Assembly: GCF_025460805.1 (NCBI RefSeq) | Contig: NZ_JAMXFJ010000049.1 | Location: forward strand, 1 to 32,038 | DNA: 32,038 nt | Direction: 5' to 3' | Origin: Microvirga sesbaniae | GTDB taxonomy: Bacteria > Pseudomonadota > Alphaproteobacteria > Rhizobiales > Beijerinckiaceae | Shown here: one piece after another, positions 16,501 to 24,183 of the stretch | Position numbering within the stretch: position 1 is the stretch's first letter | Layout: each line of letters starts with the position of its first letter | Translations under genes and position numbers: made by a program | The notes under the pieces: generated by a model | The model's input: the letters and a program-made list of their open reading frames with translations, nothing else | Told to the model about the DNA's origin: nothing | The model's database searches: none

Positions 16501-18367
16501 GGCGCAGGGTGCCGTCGCCGCTGATGCCGGTCGCGGTGACGGTATAGGTGGTGCCGCTTCCGGTGACGCCGGCGACGGTGCCGGTGGTGCTGTTGGTGCC
16601 GGTCAGCTGGAAGTCGCTAGCATCGATGCCGTTGACGTTGCTGTCCAAGACCACCGTGTACTGGACGCTGGTGGCATTGCTGGTCTCGGGGCCGACGCGG
16701 GTGATCGACATGACCTGCGGGGCCAGGGTGTCGAAGCTGAGCGAAGGTGTCGAACCGGAGCCGCCGGCGTTGCCGGCTGCGTCGGTGTAGGAGCCAGCGG
16801 CAACACTGATGCTGGCCGTGCCGCCGTTCGTGCCCGCGGTCGGTGTGAACGTGGCGGTGCGGGTCAGGCCGCTGCCGGAGATGGCGCCCAGCGTGCCTCC
16901 GCTCACGAGCAGGTCACCCGTGCTGCCGTTCCAGGTGAAGGTCGCCCCGGGGTCTTCGCTGAAGGTGAAGGTGATGGTGGCCGTTTCGCCTGCCTTGAGT
17001 GTGCTGCGGTTGCTGGTGATCGCCAGCGTGGGCGCTGTGCGGTCGAGTGTGAAGTTCAGCGCGGGGCTGAGCGCGCTCGCCGCGCCGCCGCTCGGCGTCA
17101 GCGTGGCATAGGCCTTATAGGTGCCGTCCGAGAGTCCTGCGGTGGACAGGCCACCGACGGCCCAGGTGCCGTTGACGAGCGTCGCAGTGTTGCTGACGTC
17201 CGTGCCGGCGTCGAAGCTGCCGTTGTTGTTCTTGTCGATGAACACCCGCGCCATGCTGGTACTGTCACCTGCCGGGCCGGTGCCGGAGAACGCGAGCGCG
17301 GCCGCGCTGGTGATGTTGTCGGTATTGCTAATGCCCAGGTCGCTGCCTGCCGACAGGTTGGGAGCCCCTGGGGGCGGCAAAGAGATATTGTTGACCGTGA
17401 ACGCGTCGAAAGTCAGGTCCCAGGCAAAGGCGCCCTGCATGCCATTGGTCAGCGCCATCGTGACATCGAAGCTGGTCAAGCCCGTCATGTCGTCGAACAT
17501 GTCGGTGACAGCGAAGGTCGAGGTGCCGCCGGAGGACCTGAGCTGGGCGGTCGCGGTGCCGCCGCCCGCCTTGTTTCCGACGATCGTCACCGTGAATTCC
17601 GGTTGCAGGTTGAGCGGCTTCAGGAAGGTCATGCCGGTCAGGTCGAAGCTGGCGACCGTGAAGCCATCGGCGGCGACGGTGAAACTTGCCGACGTCTTTT
17701 GCGAATCGAGGTAGATGCCGCCGTTGACGCCATTGTCCGGGTCTCCTGCGACCGGTTCGATGGTGGAGAGCGTGAAGCCGGGCACGAAATTGCCCGGTTG
17801 CGTGTTCATGGTCGGTGTCACGTCCTTGGTCACATCGAGCAGCGTATCCAGGTTGTACACCGCCTCGGCATTGAGCGCGCCGTCGGTCGTCACGTTGCCC
17901 TGACGGTATTCCAGCGTCCAGTCGCCTCCGCGCGCGGCGCTGCCGGTGAGGTCGATCGAGGCGGCGATGTCTGCGCCGGTCACCTGCGCGATCTGGCCGA
18001 CGAACTGGGCGCCCAGCGCACTGTCCGCTACATTGCAGCCGTACAGCAGGATATCCCCATCCTCCGCCAGCGCATTGCCGATCCGGCCGAGCACGTCACT
18101 GTAAGTGCCTATATTGCCTGCATCGAGTGTGAGGGTGCCGAGATCCAGCGAGCCCTGCGAGCCGTGTCCGACCACATGGAGCGCTTCGACATTGCTGCGC
18201 CCTTCCAGGATGGCGGCGATCTGCGCAAGGCCATCCTGAGCCGCGTCGAGGACATGAACCTCCACACCTGCCCGGAAGGCGCTCACGAGCCCCTCGGAGT
18301 CGGCGACATTGTCGAAGACGAACGCGATTTGCGCGGCGCCGCCGCCCTGGAAGATGTCTGTCGCCAT
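13574..18367 (-). CDS. Giant secreted RTX protein with DUF4347 and Ig-like repeats
   Basis: A 1597-residue protein. Residues 14-178 form a DUF4347 domain, with HVVGHGSQG (His64, His68) and LLYGCNVA (Cys111). Residues about 180-335 are a beta-rich domain of unknown type. Then follow bacterial Ig-like domains (APTLAITSNRSTLKAGETAT onward) and five tandem repeats of about 104 residues (652-1172), each with F-T-F-x-E-A-V and LTLDYAGIADxAGN signatures. Residues about 1380-1490 hold RTX nonapeptides (GGxGxDxLx: GGGGDDYVG, GGEGNDWLFG, GGAGNDTLKG) that bind calcium. The C-terminus resembles the serralysin C-terminal domain and ends SDVIL. No Sec signal is present; with RTX this implies type I secretion, though no exporter genes are in the window. 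ATG 18367 has only a weak GCGGGGC site. Likely role: adhesin or biofilm matrix protein. Confidence 0.88.
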   Translation of the reverse strand: MATDIFQGGGAAQIAFVFDNVADSEGLVSAFRAGVEVHVLDAAQDGLAQIAAILEGRSNVEALHVVGHGSQGSLDLGTLTLDAGNIGTYSDVLGRIGNALAEDGDILLYGCNVADSALGAQFVGQIAQVTGADIAASIDLTGSAARGGDWTLEYRQGNVTTDGALNAEAVYNLDTLLDVTKDVTPTMNTQPGNFVPGFTLSTIEPVAGDPDNGVNGGIYLDSQKTSASFTVAADGFTVASFDLTGMTFLKPLNLQPEFTVTIVGNKAGGGTATAQLRSSGGTSTFAVTDMFDDMTGLTSFDVTMALTNGMQGAFAWDLTFDAFTVNNISLPPPGAPNLSAGSDLGISNTDNITSAAALAFSGTGPAGDSTSMARVFIDKNNNGSFDAGTDVSNTATLVNGTWAVGGLSTAGLSDGTYKAYATLTPSGGAASALSPALNFTLDRTAPTLAITSNRSTLKAGETATITFTFSEDPGATFTWNGSTGDLLVSGGTLGAISGSGLTRTATFTPTAGTNGGTASISVAAGSYTDAAGNAGGSGSTPSLSFDTLAPQVMSITRVGPETSNATSVQYTVVLDSNVNGIDASDFQLTGTNSTTGTVAGVTGSGTTYTVTATGISGDGTLRLDLKSNGTGIVDAAGNAAPGFTGGQTYTIDQSVPLLAAPIQIDDTALKIGETATVTFSFTEAVTGFTTADVSVPNGALSNLSSPDGGMTWTATLTPDDAVTDASNVLTLDYAGIADLAGNVGTGTANSANYAVDTVRPALASGITISDSKLAIGQTATVTFTFNKAVIGFDIADVTVPNGTLSQLASSDGGTTWTAILTPSGATSDATNTLTLNYAGISDLAGNAGFGIASSGNYEVDTVRPTLASSITISDTPLTSGDTATVAFTFTEAVTDFDAGDVSVPNGALSNLSSSDGGMTWTATLTPDDAVTDASNVLTLDYAGIADMAGNAGVGSVSSGNYAVNTTVPGLAQPIAISNPTLAIGASATVTFVFNEAVVGFTVEDVAVPHGTLSDLRTDDNITWTATLTPAANATSTGNVLTLDYTGIANTAGNVGVGSSDSIGYDVDTVRPTLALDIAISDTALISGETATVSFTFNEAVTGFAVANVDVPSGTLSGLGSSDGGKTWSAVFIPSANTSAATNIMTVSLAGVTDGAGNTGAGSATSPSYAVQTKPLATTTIDGVMVDRETLPVDPATGLASTVLTVPLITSNRPDNPSTPNSGLADIPLGLGLGNGPRTELLVSLPVGTGMWAEGPSMLLTNEQALLDLIRRIENQTASGSSAQPGMTGNGSSFLASLAPDTLLHSQTLVLSAAPGLSSPPTIFVSGSSTTPVGGGHNATAIGLIIDTTGLPTSSILQLNNVDFAAIVGAATVRDGDGRNFVTGDDASQNIVLGADDDTLHGGGGDDYVGSLGGNDWLYGDDGNDTVSGGEGNDWLFGGNGHDRLLGGARHDRLDGGAGNDTLKGEAGNDRITGGLGRDKMWGGSGRDVFDFNSAKESKVGSQRDIVYDFKSGQDRIDLRDIDANTRLKGNQKFAWTGSEAPFLSPKDGSAFLKAGFTGEAGELRYENGILMGDVNGDGRADFQIKIVGKFAHSDVIL
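13905..14216 (-). repeat. RTX calcium-binding nonapeptide array
   Basis: Roughly ten GGxGxDxxx units in succession (GADDDTLHG, GGGGDDYVG, GDDGNDTVSG, GGEGNDWLFG, GGNGHDRLLG, GGARHDRLDG, GGAGNDTLKG, GEAGNDRITG, GGLGRDKMWG, GGSGRDVFDF). Arrays of this kind fold into calcium-stabilised parallel beta-rolls outside the cell. Unit seven from the end (GGARHD) departs from consensus. Confidence 0.85.
14850..16410 (-). repeat. Five tandem 312-bp repeats encoding Ig-like domains
   Basis: Boundaries near 16404, 16092, 15780, 15468 and 15160 are marked by the recurrent VDTVRP-type linker (CGCACGGTGTCGAC on the plus strand). The period is 312 bases, or 104 residues. The first and third copies in protein order are nearly identical at DNA level over at least 125 bases (about 16150-16280 against 15526-15656), while the copy between them differs more. 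Confidence 0.85.
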
Positions 18368-18898
18368 GGTTGCCCCGCTTACCGTAACTGGAAGTCGAGC
18401 GTGCTGACCCGGATCTTTGCAGTCCGGGCGCAGTGCTTTCTGGTGGATAAGCGAGGCTTACCCCTGCGGAATTCCCAGTCAAGGCATATATTCAGGGAGG
18501 AGTAAGCTTGGATGCTCCTGTGATATATTTATCGGCGAAGCTCTCTCGGCTTGCTACTTTGTTCAAATACGTTTCTGCATTGGCGTTCCCTCGCGTCGGC
18601 GTGTCAGCTCCGGGTCAGGAACCGAGATTCCCTGCGCTTTCGCAACGTCCGGTTTCATGAGGATTGCTGCCTTCGAGCTTTGGTCTCATGCGTGCCATTT
18701 CCTGACGTTCCCGCCATGCGAGAGTTCGGGGGCTCAATCCGGCATTCGGCAGCAAAGACCACCTAATCAGGATTAAGGATCTGGATATGAACTACATTGT
18801 TCAGCGGCATTGGGTGCCGAATGCCGCCAGATCGGATGTGGCTTTCCGGGTACCTCCGGGTCCTCTGGTGGTGTGTGGACCGGGAGAGTTGAAGAGGA
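18368..18898. other. Leader region between the RTX gene and the adenylate cyclase gene
   Basis: No credible gene is present; plus-strand frames here are short and featureless. AT-rich stretches at 18485-18535 (CATATATTC, GATATATTTATC) probably belong to the promoter of the RTX gene. On the minus strand a TTGACT lies near 18476-18481, but no good -10 is at the right distance. An imperfect AGGAACCGAGATTCCCT element is near 18612. A perfect hairpin, GCGGCATT (18804-18811) / AATGCCGC (18820-18827) with an 8-base loop, stands apart from any gene end. Confidence 0.45.
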
Positions 18899-18924
18899 AG
18901 AGAGGGCAGCCAGCCGCCCTCTCT
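18899..18924 (-). terminator. Hairpin downstream of the adenylate cyclase gene
   Basis: AGAGAGGGC (18899-18907) and GCCCTCTCT (18916-18924) form a perfect 9-bp stem with an 8-base loop, 31 bases beyond the cyclase stop. On the minus strand it is followed by the pyrimidine-rich TCCTCTTC, which is compatible with an intrinsic terminator although the T-run is broken. Confidence 0.6.
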
Positions 18925-18955
18925 GTCCCAGCCCGAACGCCTTTCCCACCGCAGG

Positions 18956-21145
18956 TTACCTGTTCTCGATCTCTCTCACGGCATCCCTTGCATCGGATCC
19001 AAGCAAGTCATCATCTTGGACGGCCGCAAGGGCCGGGACGGCCGCCCGCGCCGCAGGGCCTATTTTCCTCAAGGCAATGACGGCTTGCCAGCGCACGGCA
19101 GGTTTCCCATCCGCAAGCACGCGGATAAGGGCCGGAACCGCCTCCGCAGCTTGGCTCCCAAATTGCCCTAGCGTTTTTGCCGCCCATGTGCGCTCGAACT
19201 CGGTGCCGTTTTCCAAAGCGGTTATGAGACTCGGTACCGTCACCTTCATCGGCAACGCGGCAACGGTAAGGCCGTCGATCAACCGCTCTTCCGTTCTGGC
19301 TGCCGCCGCAGACCACCTGTAGGGAATATGATAGGCAACGGGATAATACTCCAACTCCGATTGGCGCGTTCCCGGCCTTAACATCAAGACCAGTGCGCGT
19401 GCCTCCTGCCGCCGCCCGAGGTGTGCGTACGTCGCGGCAAGGGGAGGCACCAGTTCGATGGAGTGTGGGTCGGCCTGGATCGGCCTTGCCAATGCGCGCG
19501 CGGCCCCATCGAGATCGCCTTTCGCAAACAAGGCTATGCCCTGGGCCAGGGCGTAGTGGCTGGGGTAATTGGGATTGAGTCGCATGGCGGTCTCAATGAA
19601 TGCTAGGCCGGCTTGCGGCTTGCCCGTGGTGATCATGGCCCAGGCCATGCCGAGATGGGCTTCGGGATCATTGGGATCGAGTGCGAGAGCTCGCGCTGCC
19701 TCGACGAAGGCGTCGTCATGCCGCCCTGCAAACAAGTTGAGATGCGCCGCCGCGACGTTCGCAAGCGATGACGGCCGCAACTTCGCCTCACGAAGGTAGA
19801 GGTCTGCCGTCTCGGAGGCTTGAATGGCGCTCATGCCCAAGGATTCGTTCCACTCCCACGCACAGCCCCAGATATAAACCAGCGCCAGGGCGGCATAGGC
19901 CCTCCCGTAGTTTGGATCGAGTGCGATTGCGGCTTTCAACTCGCTCACCGCCTGTGCGTTCTCCGCAGGCGTGAAGCGGAGATGGCGTTCCCAGCCGCGC
20001 TGGAAGGCCTCACGTGCGGCGATGTTCTTCGTCTGCCCGCGGCCGATTTCCTCCCGCTCGTCCTTGGAGAGGTTGAGCGACAAAGCCTGAACGATGATCT
20101 GGACGAACTTGTCCTGAACGGCGAATATGTCCTTGGCGCTGCCGTCGTGACGCTCGGCCCACAGGTGCCCGCCCGTGGTCGCGTCGATGAGCTGCGCGTT
20201 GACACGCACCTGGTCACCAGCCCGGCGGACGCTGCCTTCCAGCACGTAGCGCACGCCCAACCTCTCCGCTACCTCACGCGCAGTCACGGCTCGGCCCTTG
20301 AAGGGGAAGACCGAGTTGCGGGCGACAACGAACAGCCCCGCGACCTTCGACAGGTCGGTGATGAGATCCTCGGTCATGCCGTCGACGAAGTACTCCTGCT
20401 CCGGATCGCCGCTTAGGTTGGCGAACGGCAGGACGGCGATCGACGGCTTATTGGGCAGCGGCAGTGCCATCCGCTCGACGGATGCGGGTTCCAGCCGCGG
20501 TTCCCATGGACGCCACCAGAGGATGGGTCCAATAACCAATAAGATCAGTGCGGCCGCCCCAGCGGCGATCCATCGGCGAAAGCGCCGCGCGTGGAGGCGC
20601 AAGCTCGGCCGCAAGCCGTGCAGTCGGACACGGTAGGTCCGCACCGGCCGGCTGATGTTCTTCACCCGCTGCTCACCGACGAAGTCCAGGGTCAGGTCAA
20701 GCTTGCCCTGAAGCTGGTCATAAGCCGCGCCGGAGACCAGAACCCCGCCTGGTTCGCACAATTGCTCCAGCCGGGCTGCCACGTTGACGCCGTCGCCGAG
20801 CAGATCCTCACCCTCGACCACGACGTCGCCAAGATTGATGCCGATGCGAAACACGATCCGGTGCTCAGCCGGCACATCGGCCTGCCGCTCGGCTGCGCCC
20901 TTCTGCACGCCGACCGCACAGGCCACAGCGTCGACCACTGAGCCGAACTCGGCAATGGCCCCATCACCCATCAACTTGACAATCCGGCCGTGGTGCGCCG
21001 CCAGCAGCGGCTCGATGACCTCGCGTCGCAGGGCCTTCAAGGCTGACAGGGTGCTAGCCTCATCCTGCTCGACGAGGTGGGAGTAGCCGACAACATCTGC
21101 CGCCAGGATCGCCGCAAGCCGCCGCTCGACCCATGCTGTTGCCAT
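18956..21145 (-). CDS. Class III adenylate cyclase with TolB-like, TPR and HEAT segments
   Basis: A 729-residue membrane protein. Residues 8-130 are a class III cyclase domain: metal-binding Asp17 (AADVVGYS) and Asp61 (LMGDG), Lys57 for adenine recognition, and the GDGVNVAARLE motif with Asp118, Asn121 and Arg125, so all key catalytic residues are present. A single transmembrane helix spans 192-211. It is followed by a FlgO/TolB-N-like domain (SIAVLPFANLSGDPEQEYFVDGMTEDL), TPR-like helices (AFQRGWERHLRFTPAENAQ; LDPNYGRAYAALALVYIW) and, from about 620, HEAT repeats (VPALIRVLADGKPAVRWQAVIALRKIG; AAVPALAAV). Cyclase-TM-TolB-TPR proteins are abundant in Hyphomicrobiales; the HEAT tail is less usual. 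It makes cAMP in the cytosol under control of the C-terminal sensor. GGGAGAGACGGCT precedes ATG 21145. Confidence 0.9.
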   Translation of the reverse strand: MATAWVERRLAAILAADVVGYSHLVEQDEASTLSALKALRREVIEPLLAAHHGRIVKLMGDGAIAEFGSVVDAVACAVGVQKGAAERQADVPAEHRIVFRIGINLGDVVVEGEDLLGDGVNVAARLEQLCEPGGVLVSGAAYDQLQGKLDLTLDFVGEQRVKNISRPVRTYRVRLHGLRPSLRLHARRFRRWIAAGAAALILLVIGPILWWRPWEPRLEPASVERMALPLPNKPSIAVLPFANLSGDPEQEYFVDGMTEDLITDLSKVAGLFVVARNSVFPFKGRAVTAREVAERLGVRYVLEGSVRRAGDQVRVNAQLIDATTGGHLWAERHDGSAKDIFAVQDKFVQIIVQALSLNLSKDEREEIGRGQTKNIAAREAFQRGWERHLRFTPAENAQAVSELKAAIALDPNYGRAYAALALVYIWGCAWEWNESLGMSAIQASETADLYLREAKLRPSSLANVAAAHLNLFAGRHDDAFVEAARALALDPNDPEAHLGMAWAMITTGKPQAGLAFIETAMRLNPNYPSHYALAQGIALFAKGDLDGAARALARPIQADPHSIELVPPLAATYAHLGRRQEARALVLMLRPGTRQSELEYYPVAYHIPYRWSAAAARTEERLIDGLTVAALPMKVTVPSLITALENGTEFERTWAAKTLGQFGSQAAEAVPALIRVLADGKPAVRWQAVIALRKIGPAARAAVPALAAVQDDDLLGSDARDAVREIENR

Positions 21146-21312
21146 AGCCGTCTCTCCCTGGAGAGATGCGCCGGGTAGGCTCCTGCTGCGTCCGCGGCCG
21201 ATCCCTCAACGCGCGGGACGTTTCAACAGTCTTGACCATGATACCAGTGGTGGTTCGCATTGGCGATAACACCGGATGGGCTGTGCCCGCGGCCGCGAGA
21301 GCTTTCTCGCCA

Positions 21313-21729
21313 GCGGCGGTGTTCCTGGTCGCCCAGAGGGCCGCGCAGCGGTGGATCGAACAGGGGCAGCGCGGCGGTGCGATCAGCTTCACGTCGTCCA
21401 TTGCCGGCAGCGTCGGCGCGCCGACGCTCGCTCCCTATGTCGCGAGCAAGGGCGGCATCAACCAGCTTGTCCGCACCCTGGCCGTCGAATGGGCGGAGCA
21501 TTGGATCCGGGTTAATGCCGTCGCGGCGGGCTATGTCCAGAACATCTTGGCAGGCGTGACGGTCCACGCTGACCCAGCGTCCGAGGAGCGCATCCGGCGG
21601 TTCACACCACTGGGGCCGCAGGCCACGTTCGACGAGATTGCCGCCCGGTTTGTGTTCCTCGCCTCGAAGGAGGCCAGCTATGTCACTGGCGCCGTTCTGG
21701 CGGTTGATGGTGGCTATACGGCGATCTGA
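21313..21729 (+). pseudogene. C-terminal remnant of a short-chain dehydrogenase/reductase
   Basis: The frame carries an SDR C-terminal half: FLVAQRAAQRWIEQG, the catalytic Ser in ISFTSSIAG, the YVASKGG (Tyr-x-x-x-Lys) motif, and the closing FLASKEASYVTGAVLAVDGGY, the usual end of the fold. The N-terminal Rossmann strand with TGxxxGxG and the NNAG motif is missing. The in-frame ATG at 21166 starts in unrelated sequence just upstream of the divergent cyclase gene. Without a cofactor site the product could not function, so this is a truncated gene, about 139 codons left of roughly 250. No stop or frameshift lies inside the surviving part, suggesting recent loss. Confidence 0.85.
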
Positions 21730-21772
21730 CAACGGATCAGGGCAAGATCTGCCGCTCCTGACTTCCACATTT

Positions 21773-21860
21773 GGCAATTGCCGAATTTCCGGAAGAGGCC
21801 ATGCAGTGAAATTCGTTCACTGACAGGAACGTCCGATGTTCCTGTCCGAGGCGGACGTTC
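21773..21860. promoter_or_regulatory. Palindrome-rich region upstream of the bacteriophytochrome
   Basis: Within 90 bases lie GGCAATTGCC (21773-21782), TTCCGGAA (21787-21794), CAGTGAA-N5-TTCACTG (21804-21822), GACAGGAAC-N7-GTTCCTGTC (21822-21846) and an alternative pairing of GAACGTCCG with CGGACGTTC (to 21860). None is followed by a T-run, so operator sites or an RNA structure are more likely than a terminator. The GGAAC-N7-GTTCC unit recurs at 12455-12473. Confidence 0.55.
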
Positions 21861-21904
21861 GTCTCCCGTCCGGAACGTGCCACAAGCGGCCCTTCCGACG
21901 GGCC

Positions 21905-21933
21905 TTGACAGCGTCGGTCTACCCGTTCCATTC
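21905..21933 (+). promoter_or_regulatory. Possible promoter of the bacteriophytochrome gene
   Basis: TTGACA at 21905-21910 is a perfect -35 hexamer, about 60 bases before the ATG. The -10 position 17 bases on (CCATTC) is a poor match. A small GTTCC-ATTC-GGAAC hairpin overlaps it (21925-21938), followed by CGGAAC-N11-GTTCCG (21933-21955). The assignment rests on the -35 only. Confidence 0.35.
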
Positions 21934-21968
21934 GGAACCGATAGACCCAGTTCCGGTTAAGTTTCTGC

Positions 21969-24155
21969 ATGACACAATCTGCTCAACCTCTCGATCTCAC
22001 CAGTTGTGATCGAGAGCCGATCCATGTGCCTGGCTCCATCCAGCCACATGGCATCCTCCTCACGCTCGATCCCGAAACACTGGCTATTTGGCAAGCCGCC
22101 GGTGAGCCGCAACGCACAATGGGGCGGGCAGTCGAGGACTTCATCGCCGAGGATGTCGAAGCTGCTCTCGGACCTGCCGCCGCAGCCCTGCTCCACTCGC
22201 CGGACCTGAAGCTGACCGAGCCGCTCTATCTCGGCTCCTTTCCAGCTCCTACTGACCCTACCCGACAATTGGATCTGACTGCTCATAGGCGCGACGGGGT
22301 TCTCATCCTGGAGATCGAACCCAGTACCCCTGACCCCGCCACAGCCGCCCAGATGCTGGCAGGGGTGCGCCGGATTAGTGCTGAACTTGATGCTGCCCCC
22401 GACCTCAGCCGACTCCTTCAGTATGCAAGCCGCGAGTTCCGGCGGCTCACCGGCTTTGACCGCGTGATGATCTATCGCTTCCTGGACAATGGCACCGGCT
22501 CCGTGGTGGCAGAAGCCAAGAGCGACACTCTCGATCCGTTTCTCAACCATCATTTTCCAGCCTCCGACATTCCGAAGCAGGCGCGAGCCCTCTACCTCCA
22601 GAACCTCATCCGGGTCATTCCAGATGTTGACTACAGGCCGGCTCCCGTCACTCCTTCTGTGAATCCGGCTTCTGGCAAACCCCTCGACATGAGCGACTGC
22701 TCATTGCGTAGCGTCTCGCCCATTCACGTGCAGTACCTCAAGAACATGGGGGTAGCAGCCTCCATGTCGGTTTCGCTGGTGGTGGATGGAGTCTTATGGG
22801 GCCTCATCGCCTGCCACCACAGCTCTCCAAAGCTGGTGCCCTACGAGCTGCGCGAGAGTTGCAAGCATGTTGGGCAGATCCTGAGCCAGCAGATCAAGGC
22901 GCGGGAGGATGCCGAGCTGCATCGCCAAACGGCGCGTCTGAGCGCCGCACGTGATGCTTTCCTTGAAGGTCTCACACGTGCGACTTCCATCGAGCAAGGT
23001 CTGCTGAGTGCCTCGGCGGAACTGAAGAAGCTTGTGCCCTGCGATGGGGTCGCGGTTCTGTTCCGCAGCCGAGTAAGCTTGGCAGGCCATACTCCATCGG
23101 AGACTCAGACCCGAGCATTGGCAGACTGGTTGCTGAGGTCCGCTCCAGCAGACACCTTTGTGACCCACAGCCTGGTTCAGCACCACAGCGCAGTGGAAGC
23201 CTTCGCCACAGAAGCCAGCGGATTACTGGCTACGGTCGTGTCACCTGAGGAGCCCATAGTCCTGCTGTGGTTCCGTGCCGAACACCTTGAGACCATCAAC
23301 TGGGCGGGGAATCCCCACAAGCCTGCAGAGCCGGGCGAGGGCATGAATCAGCTCTCGCCGCGTGCATCGTTCGAGACCTGGAAAGAGACGGTACGGCACC
23401 ACTCACGGGTTTGGTCGTTAGCTGAAACCGAAGCGGTGCGCCGCCTGCGCCGAGCTGTGCTGGAGCTACGCCAGCAGACTACCTTGAGGGAGCTGAATAC
23501 CCAGCTCCGCCGCACCCTCGCCGATCAGGATGTACTGCTTGCGCAGAAGGACCTGCTGATGCGCGAGGTCAACCACCGCGTTCAGAACAGCCTTCAGCTT
23601 GTCAACTCGATGCTTCAGCTCCAGGCCCGGCAGAGTCCCGACGCGGAGGTGAAAGCGCAGTTCGAAGAAGCCACCCGACGCATCATGGCGGTAAGTACGG
23701 TGCACCAGCGCCTGTGGCGCTCGGATCATATTGAGAGCATCGACTTCGGGTCTTACTTGGAGGAGCTCAGGGAGGGGCTGCTGGAAGCGTGGGGCGAAGC
23801 CTGGGCTGAGCACATCAAGGTGCATGCGGGATCCGTGCTGGTTGCGACTGACAGGGCCGTTGTCCTGGCGCTGGTGGTCACGGAGCTACTGACCAACGCC
23901 GTAAAGTACGCCTATGAGGGGTCACCTGGTCCGATCGACGTCATTGTCAGGGAGGACGGTCAGGGAAGCTTGCGGGTGACGGTACAGGACCATGGTGTCG
24001 GAATGCTAAGGGACACGACGCCGAAGAGTGGCTTGGGCTCACGGCTGATCCGATCCTTGATCGGGCAACTTGGGGGCGAGCTTGAGATCAAGGGCCAGTC
24101 ACCAGGTACCGCCATTACCTTAGCAGTGCCTGTGGTGGCTGGGTCGGTCCAATAG
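21969..24155 (+). CDS. Bacteriophytochrome histidine kinase (PAS-GAF-PHY-HisKA_2)
   Basis: A 728-residue red/far-red photoreceptor kinase. Cys13 (TSCDREPIHVPGSIQPHG) is the biliverdin attachment site of bacterial phytochromes, in the N-terminal PAS domain. The GAF domain shows FDRVMIYRF and the FPASDIPKQAR pocket motif near residue 196, with SDCSLRSVSPIHVQYL and a chromophore-pocket His. The PHY domain includes SPRASFETWKETV near 465. The kinase is of the HisKA_2/HWE kind: MREVNHRVQNSLQL with phosphoacceptor His536, then an ATPase with ELLTNAVKYAY and SGLGSRLI. It is cytosolic. No response regulator or heme oxygenase gene lies in the window, so output and chromophore supply are elsewhere. ATG 21969 lacks a strong ribosome site. 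Confidence 0.93.
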   Translation: MTQSAQPLDLTSCDREPIHVPGSIQPHGILLTLDPETLAIWQAAGEPQRTMGRAVEDFIAEDVEAALGPAAAALLHSPDLKLTEPLYLGSFPAPTDPTRQLDLTAHRRDGVLILEIEPSTPDPATAAQMLAGVRRISAELDAAPDLSRLLQYASREFRRLTGFDRVMIYRFLDNGTGSVVAEAKSDTLDPFLNHHFPASDIPKQARALYLQNLIRVIPDVDYRPAPVTPSVNPASGKPLDMSDCSLRSVSPIHVQYLKNMGVAASMSVSLVVDGVLWGLIACHHSSPKLVPYELRESCKHVGQILSQQIKAREDAELHRQTARLSAARDAFLEGLTRATSIEQGLLSASAELKKLVPCDGVAVLFRSRVSLAGHTPSETQTRALADWLLRSAPADTFVTHSLVQHHSAVEAFATEASGLLATVVSPEEPIVLLWFRAEHLETINWAGNPHKPAEPGEGMNQLSPRASFETWKETVRHHSRVWSLAETEAVRRLRRAVLELRQQTTLRELNTQLRRTLADQDVLLAQKDLLMREVNHRVQNSLQLVNSMLQLQARQSPDAEVKAQFEEATRRIMAVSTVHQRLWRSDHIESIDFGSYLEELREGLLEAWGEAWAEHIKVHAGSVLVATDRAVVLALVVTELLTNAVKYAYEGSPGPIDVIVREDGQGSLRVTVQDHGVGMLRDTTPKSGLGSRLIRSLIGQLGGELEIKGQSPGTAITLAVPVVAGSVQ

Positions 24156-24167
24156 AAGTCGTGCCAC

Positions 24168-24183
24168 ATTCGTTGTAACGAAT
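24168..24183. repeat. Perfect palindrome after the bacteriophytochrome gene
   Basis: ATTCGTT-GT-AACGAAT, 7-bp arms around two bases, starts 13 bases after the phytochrome stop. The short centre makes a hairpin unlikely, so a dimeric regulator site is the better guess. Confidence 0.45.

Noticed and set aside
15950..18505. Plus-strand open frame of 851 codons opposite the RTX gene
   Set aside because: It is antisense to the repeat-rich, GC-biased giant gene. Its product is a Gly/Arg/Asp/Ala-rich repetitive string without fold signatures, the typical shadow of such a gene. The same holds for the 469-codon frame at 14456-15865.
21826..21859. GGAAC...CGTT as an EcfG general-stress promoter
   Set aside because: GGAAC and CGTT are 25 bases apart here rather than the required 16-17. 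The copy at 12456 has no CGTT at the right distance either.
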